NCBI RefSeq assembly: GCF_029263665.1
Contig: NZ_JAJUFQ010000025.1
Location: 1 to 62,078 of the forward strand
Origin: Halomonas sp.
Lineage (GTDB): Bacteria; Pseudomonadota; Gammaproteobacteria; Pseudomonadales; Halomonadaceae
Direction of reading: 5' to 3'
DNA: 62,078 nt
Positions 58,086 through 62,078 of the stretch are shown piece by piece (position 1 is the stretch's first letter; every line of letters begins with the position of its first letter). The position numbers and the translations under genes were made by a program. The notes beneath the pieces are model-generated. The model worked only from the letters and a program-made list of their open reading frames with translations, did no database searches and had not been told where the DNA came from.

Positions 58086-58399
58086 GAAGGCAGCTTCGAC
58101 TGGTAGAAAGACGGCTTTAGACAGACTCGATAGAGCTCTTGGGTTGCCGGTCATGCTATGGGCCCCCCATGGGGGCGTCAAGACAGCCATGGTCAAGAGT
58201 TGCTTGAAAGCTGAGCCATAAGATGATGATTGTCGAGGCTCGGGACAGCTTGACGATACATATTGGGTTGTGTATGTCGAAGAAGGTGGTTATAATGCGC
58301 GGCCCACTCATCCATGCTCCCTGTCAGATGGTGTCAAAAGGGGCGCCACTCGAAACAGGTCGATCAAGAGCCAACCCCGATGAGTTTCTGGAGATAGAC
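58086..58399. other. Divergent promoter region between ispB and rplU
   Basis: A 314-bp gap. It holds the rplU promoter (58268-58296), a ~100-base rplU leader and, near 58165-58185, a short GGGGGCCC-like palindrome (CCCCCCATGGGGGC). No coding frame in it is convincing. Confidence 0.6.
58268..58296 (+). promoter_or_regulatory. Sigma70 promoter of rplU-rpmA
   Basis: -35 TTGTGT (58268-58273), a 17-base spacer and a perfect -10 TATAAT (58291-58296), followed by the GC-rich start GCGCGGCC common at ribosomal protein genes. Confidence 0.75.
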
Positions 58400-58711
58400 A
58401 TGTACGCAGTTATCAAGAGCGGTGGCAAGCAGTACCGCGTTCAGGAAGGCCAGACCCTCAAGCTCGAGAAGCTGGAAATCCCCACTGGCGATACCGTCGA
58501 GTTCGACGAGGTTCTGCTGGTTGGTAATGGCGACGACGTCACCATCGGTGCTCCGCTGGTTGAAGGTGCCAAGGTCTCTGCCGAGATCGTTGCCCACGGC
58601 CGTGGCGAGAAGGTGACCATCATCAAATTCCGTCGCCGTAAGCACCACATGAAGCGTCAGGGCCACCGTCAGTGGTTCACTGAAGTTAAAATCACTGGAA
58701 TCTCTGCCTGA
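58400..58711 (+). CDS. rplU: 50S ribosomal protein L21
   Basis: A 103-residue ribosomal protein beginning MYAVIKSGGKQYRV, with the characteristic FRRRKHHMKRQGHRQWFTEV near the end. Length equals E. coli L21. The ATG at 58400 follows GGAGATAG; in-frame codons upstream encode an unconserved leader. The ~100-base untranslated leader may carry autoregulatory structure. Confidence 0.98.
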   Translation: MYAVIKSGGKQYRVQEGQTLKLEKLEIPTGDTVEFDEVLLVGNGDDVTIGAPLVEGAKVSAEIVAHGRGEKVTIIKFRRRKHHMKRQGHRQWFTEVKITGISA

Positions 58712-58802
58712 GGAAATCGCTGATTCATTCAGTGTTTCCTGACGCCTTGTCCCCGGGCAAGCTGCGTTGCAGAACATTCCCTTAACGAGCGAGGACTTTG
58801 CA

Positions 58803-59060
58803 ATGGCTCATAAGAAGGCTGCTGGTTCCACACGAAACGGTCGCGATTCTGAATCCAAGCGTCTTGGTGTCAAGCTGTACGGTGGTCAGGCTGTGGCTCC
58901 TGGCAACATCATCGTGCGTCAGCGCGGCACCAAGTTCCACGCCGGTACTGGCGTCGGCATCGGCAAGGATCACACTCTGTTCGCCCTGAACGAAGGCGTG
59001 ATCAAGTTCGAGACCAAGGGTCCGAAAAACCGCAAGTTCGTGAGCGTTGTCTCTGCCTGA
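58803..59060 (+). CDS. rpmA: 50S ribosomal protein L27
   Basis: An 85-residue ribosomal protein that begins MAHKKAAGSTRNGRDS, whose N-terminus reaches the peptidyl transferase centre. The gene follows rplU by 91 bp with GCGAGGAC as ribosome binding site and shares its promoter. A strong terminator follows. Confidence 0.98.
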   Translation: MAHKKAAGSTRNGRDSESKRLGVKLYGGQAVAPGNIIVRQRGTKFHAGTGVGIGKDHTLFALNEGVIKFETKGPKNRKFVSVVSA

Positions 59061-59134
59061 GACCGCCCGAGCGTAGAGGGTCGTTCCCCTGGCCTGAAAG
59101 TCGTTTTGGGCTGAGCAGGTAGTGGTTTCGACCC

Positions 59135-59165
59135 AAGAAGGCCCCGCCAAGCGCGGGGCCTTCTT
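59135..59165 (+). terminator. Terminator after rpmA
   Basis: A 13-bp perfect stem, AAGAAGGCCCCGC against its complement, with a 5-base loop, ends in TTCTTGTAT. Confidence 0.9.
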
Positions 59166-59188
59166 GTATCATGGAAACAAGGCATATG

Positions 59189-59304
59189 AGGGCTGTCTGA
59201 AAAGTCGACGAGCGATCATCCGGGCTATCCGCGTTCCAGACGCGGATCAAGCACTTTCCGCTCTCAAGCGGTATGGCTGAGCGCAGACATTTCAGATACA
59301 ACCT
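59189..59304. repeat. Inverted-repeat-bounded element (MITE/REP-like) before obgE
   Basis: AGGGCTGTCTGAAAAGTC (59189-59206) and the complement of 59286-59304 (AGGTTGTATCTGAAATGTC) are similar ends. The 116 bp between hold two more hairpins: ATCCGCGT/ACGCGGAT (59227-59247) and CCGCT/AGCGG (59258-59271). It shares the run CGATCATCC with the palindromic element at 24703-24844. Confidence 0.55.
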
Positions 59305-59348
59305 GAGCGTCGTTTCCGTATGCTGGTGTGTCCACCAGGAGATTACAG

Positions 59349-60536
59349 ATGCAGTTCGTCGACGAAGCCTCGATCATCGTGGAAGCGGGCAACGGAGGTA
59401 GTGGTTGCCTGAGCTTTCGGCGCGAAAAGTACGTGCCCAAGGGTGGGCCTGATGGTGGTGATGGTGGCCATGGGGGCAGTGTTTACCTGATTGGTGATGA
59501 TGCACTCAATACGCTGATCGATTTCAAGTACACGCGTTTCTACAAGGCTCAGAATGGAGCGCCTGGCCAGGGTCGCCAGATGAGCGGCAAGGCGGGTGAT
59601 GACCTGCATGTCAAGGTGCCGGTAGGAACGACGGTGATCGATGAGGATACTCTTGAAGTCATTGCAGATGTCACGGAGGCAGGCCAGGTCGTTCAGGTCG
59701 TTCAGGGCGGACGCCGTGGTTTGGGAAACATCCATTTCAAGTCGTCGACCAATCGTGCTCCTCGTCGTACCACACCAGGCACGCCAGGCGAGCGGCGCAA
59801 CCTGCGCCTGGAAATGAAAGTCATGGCTGATGTGGGCTTGTTGGGGTTACCCAATGCTGGCAAGTCAACGTTGATTCGTGCGGTATCGGCTGCTAAACCC
59901 AAGGTGGCCAATTATCCCTTTACTACCCTGGTGCCGAACCTTGGAGTGGTGAAGCTTGGCATGCACGAGCACTTCGTCATGGCCGACGTGCCGGGATTGA
60001 TTGAAGGTGCGGCTGATGGTGCGGGACTTGGTCTGCGTTTCCTTAAGCATCTGACGCGTACTCGCCTGTTGTTCCACGTGGTGGATGTGGCGCCCTTCGA
60101 TGAGTCGGATCCTGTCGAAGCTGCGCAGGCTATCGTCCATGAGCTGGGGCAGTTCTCTCCGGCACTTGCCGAGCGCCCGCGCTGGCTGGTGCTCAACAAG
60201 CTTGATCTGCTGCCAGAGGACGAGCGCGAAGAAAAAGTTGCCGACATCGTGCGCCGTCTCGGCTGGGATGGACCCGTGTTCCGGATTTCCGCTATTTCCC
60301 ATGATGGCACCGATGTTCTGGTCCAGGCTGCTTATCGCTGGCTCACTGAGCAGCGCACCCTCGAAAATGAGGATGAAGAGGCCAGGGAGCGCGAGATGGA
60401 AATGCGACGCCGCATGGAAGAAGAGGCGGTGGCGCGTACTGAGGCACGTCTGGGTCGCAAGCGCCGTCGGGATGAAGACGATGACGACGACTTCGATGAT
60501 GATGATTATGATGTCGAGATTGAATACGCCCCCTGA
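59349..60536 (+). CDS. obgE: Obg GTPase (ribosome assembly)
   Basis: A 395-residue GTPase of the Obg family that acts on the 50S subunit and in stress control. The Obg fold (GGSGCLSFRREKYVPKGGPDGGDGGHGG) spans residues 1-155. The G domain has GLPNAGKST, DVPGLIEGA and NKLD. The C-terminal tail ends in an Asp-rich stretch (DEDDDDDFDDDDYD). AGGAG before ATG 59349 decides the start. It is separated from rpmA by a terminator and a palindromic element, so it may have its own promoter. Confidence 0.97.
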   Translation: MQFVDEASIIVEAGNGGSGCLSFRREKYVPKGGPDGGDGGHGGSVYLIGDDALNTLIDFKYTRFYKAQNGAPGQGRQMSGKAGDDLHVKVPVGTTVIDEDTLEVIADVTEAGQVVQVVQGGRRGLGNIHFKSSTNRAPRRTTPGTPGERRNLRLEMKVMADVGLLGLPNAGKSTLIRAVSAAKPKVANYPFTTLVPNLGVVKLGMHEHFVMADVPGLIEGAADGAGLGLRFLKHLTRTRLLFHVVDVAPFDESDPVEAAQAIVHELGQFSPALAERPRWLVLNKLDLLPEDEREEKVADIVRRLGWDGPVFRISAISHDGTDVLVQAAYRWLTEQRTLENEDEEAREREMEMRRRMEEEAVARTEARLGRKRRRDEDDDDDFDDDDYDVEIEYAP

Positions 60537-60591
60537 AGGATTGTGGAAGGTTTCGGGCTGCGCTGGGTAAATCAGTGATCGGGTGAAAGGG

Positions 60592-61728
60592 ATGCATATC
60601 GAGCAGGTTCCCGGGCGTGAAGCGTTGTCCAGCGCACGCCGGTTAGTGGTGAAAATAGGTAGTGCCCTGCTGACCAATGATGGACGCGGCTTAGACGATG
60701 ATGGCATTGGAGGGTGGGTCGATCAGATCGCCACACTGCGCAAGTCCGGTGTCGAGGTGGTCCTTGTGTCTTCTGGTGCTGTCGCTGCAGGCATGGTGCG
60801 CCTGGGCTGGGTGGCACGGCCCTCTGCTGTGCATGAGCTGCAGGCAGCGGCTGCGGTAGGCCAGAATGTGCTTACCGAGACATACGAGAATCACTTTGGT
60901 CGTCATGACTTGATTACGGCACAGATTCTGCTGACGCATGATGATTTGTCCAACCGCAAGCGTTATCTCAATGCCCGTTCGGCGTTACGCACGCTGGTGG
61001 ATCTCAAGGTAGTACCGGTGGTCAATGAGAACGATACCGTTGTGACCGATGAGATTCGCTTTGGTGACAATGACACCTTGGGCGCGTTGGTGGCGAACTT
61101 GCTTGAAGCCGATGCTCTGGTGATCCTGACCGACCAGGAAGGGGTGTTTGATGCGGACCCGCGTTCGAACCCTCATGCCAAGTTGATTGACGAGGGCCGT
61201 GCCGATGACCCTTGGTTAGCCTCGGTTGCAGGTGGTGGTGGCGCCTTGGGGCGTGGAGGCATGGCTACCAAGGTGCGGGCTGCGCGTCTGGCGGCACGCT
61301 CTGGTGCAGTGACGGTGATAGCGAGTGGCCGCCAGCCGGACGTGATCTCCCGCCTGGTCAAGGGCGAAAGGCTCGGAACCTTGCTGACTCCTGACCAGGC
61401 GCCCATGGCAGCCCGTAAGCGCTGGTTGGCGGGCCAGTTGCAGGTACGTGGAACCCTGACGCTTGATGATGGTGCGGTGCGTGTATTGCGCAGCAGTGGT
61501 TCGAGTTTGCTGCCGGTTGGCGTGCGCAAGGCAGAGGGCAGCTTTGTGCGTGGCGACATGGTGGTGTGTGTCGACGAGAGCGGTGCGCGTATTGCCAAAG
61601 GGTTGGTCAACTATGGTATCGATGATGCGCGCAAGATTCTTGGTCAGCCCAGTGGACGAATTTCTGAACTGTTGGGTTACATGGAAGCCCCAGAGCTGAT
61701 CCATCGCGACAATCTCATTGTATTGTGA
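60592..61728 (+). CDS. proB: Glutamate 5-kinase
   Basis: A 378-residue enzyme that makes gamma-glutamyl phosphate, the first step to proline, a compatible solute in halophiles. The kinase has VVKIGSALLT, SSGAVAAG and TDQEGVFDADPR; the C-terminal ~90 residues form a PUA domain (SLLPVGVRKAEGSFVRGDMV). The start is not clear: ATG 60592 is used, GTG 60583 is possible, and neither has an ideal ribosome binding site. A terminator follows at 61795-61833. Confidence 0.96.
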   Translation: MHIEQVPGREALSSARRLVVKIGSALLTNDGRGLDDDGIGGWVDQIATLRKSGVEVVLVSSGAVAAGMVRLGWVARPSAVHELQAAAAVGQNVLTETYENHFGRHDLITAQILLTHDDLSNRKRYLNARSALRTLVDLKVVPVVNENDTVVTDEIRFGDNDTLGALVANLLEADALVILTDQEGVFDADPRSNPHAKLIDEGRADDPWLASVAGGGGALGRGGMATKVRAARLAARSGAVTVIASGRQPDVISRLVKGERLGTLLTPDQAPMAARKRWLAGQLQVRGTLTLDDGAVRVLRSSGSSLLPVGVRKAEGSFVRGDMVVCVDESGARIAKGLVNYGIDDARKILGQPSGRISELLGYMEAPELIHRDNLIVL

Positions 61729-61794
61729 GTGATGAGTATTGCGAGTCAGCAAAGTGGGTAATCTATGAAATACCGATATTGATCGGGCCAGCGT

Positions 61795-61833
61795 AAACGC
61801 CTCGCAAGGAATGCTTGCGAGGCGTTTTTTTCT
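61795..61833. terminator. Terminator after proB
   Basis: A 14-bp perfect stem (AAACGCCTCGCAAG and complement) with a 5-base loop and a long T-run on the plus side. The minus-side A-run is shorter, so it may serve the convergent cytochrome gene as well. Confidence 0.93.
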
Positions 61834-61872
61834 GCACTGATTTCAGTGACTCGATATCAGAGCCTGAAGGGG

Positions 61873-62078
61873 TCAGTCGTCGAAGTCCGGTGCGCTGGTG
61901 ACGCGATCTTCCGGCAAGGAGCTGCGAACCTTGGAGACCTGGTCGGCACTGACGTTATCGCCGTGATTGCCCCAGGCGCTACGCACGAAAGTGGCCAGCT
62001 CAGCAGCTTCTTCGTCCGACAGGCGCCAGGAGAAGTCAGGCATGGCCAGCGCTTCGGGCTTGTCGGGGGTGGAAGGCA
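61873..62078 (-). CDS. C-type cytochrome, C-terminal end (alcohol dehydrogenase cytochrome subunit type)
   Basis: A partial gene running off the right edge; only the last ~68 residues are present. On the minus strand it reads EALAMPDFSWRLSDEEAAELATFVRSAWGN-like text, closing the last haem domain of a periplasmic cytochrome: the Met of AMP(D/A)F is the axial ligand. FVRSAWGN is common in the cytochrome subunit of membrane-bound alcohol or gluconate dehydrogenases. Its start, further haems and partners lie outside. Confidence 0.8.
   Translation of the reverse strand, partial: PSTPDKPEALAMPDFSWRLSDEEAAELATFVRSAWGNHGDNVSADQVSKVRSSLPEDRVTSAPDFDD

Noticed and set aside
58250..58255. TTGACG as the rplU -35 box
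   Set aside because: It is 35 bases from TATAAT, too far; TTGTGT with a 17-base gap fits better.

Overview
The window reads as a chromosomal segment of a GC-rich, halophilic gammaproteobacterium, most like Halomonas or a close Halomonadaceae relative. This rests on the mix of genes (complete C-P lyase operon, aryl-polyene cluster, ketoarginine/guanidinobutyrate genes, ispB/rplU/rpmA/obgE/proB order) and was not checked by any search.

Layout. (1) 1-1300: C-terminal end of a giant type I-secreted adhesin, closed by a terminator. (2) 1441-12717: one long plus-strand phosphonate operon, phnCDE-F-GHIJKLMN-P, preceded by two Pho-box-like sites and a palindrome that recurs over the phnF start codon. 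(3) 12756-16420: DUF2214 membrane protein, then a dkgB/MFS pair divergent from a LysR regulator. (4) 16532-25837: an eight-gene minus-strand operon (gbuA, YjiH-type transporter, HD-domain protein, aruI-like decarboxylase, NCS1 permease, carbon-nitrogen hydrolase, MBL-fold hydrolase, aldehyde dehydrogenase). It is divergent from a PAS/AAA+ sigma54 activator at 26110-27540, with a candidate sigma54 promoter and enhancer-like repeats between them. (5) 27701-31137: YfcC transporter, DUF1028 protein and M20 amidohydrolase. (6) 31187-35005: two GntR/FadR regulators, an SMP-30 lactonase and galactonate dehydratase. (7) 35196-52812: a 20-gene minus-strand aryl-polyene-type pigment cluster with 4-bp overlaps throughout. 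(8) 53237-56932: small secreted or lipoprotein genes, YegP, a Tat-exported sugar isomerase homologue and tRNA-Pro(CGG). (9) 57087-61728: ispB, rplU-rpmA, obgE and proB. (10) 61873-end: the end of a c-type cytochrome gene.

How the genes work together. The phn block imports phosphonates (C, D, E), attaches them to ribose triphosphate and splits the C-P bond (G-M), then recycles the ribose cyclic phosphate (P, N). The gbuA operon plausibly turns 2-ketoarginine into 4-guanidinobutyrate, then GABA and urea. It also carries an HD protein with the metal-ligand pattern of diiron oxygenases, an amidase-like enzyme and two transporters that this textbook route does not explain. The pigment cluster supplies an aryl acid (ammonia-lyase), activates and elongates it (ligase, two ACPs, three KS-type proteins, reductase, two dehydratase domains), and probably decorates it (FAD enzyme with halogenase-type motifs). 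It then acylates, glycosylates and exports the product (LpxL-like and PlsC-like acyltransferases, GT2, LolA-like, MMPL).

The strongest unexplained pattern is a set of short-period tandem repeats (units of 13-23 bp) lying on or just beside stop codons of unrelated genes: phnF, phnL, phnN, the M20 hydrolase, the phosphopantetheinyl transferase and the sugar isomerase. Two intergenic palindromic elements (24703-24844 and 59189-59304) are also candidates for mobile or RNA elements.
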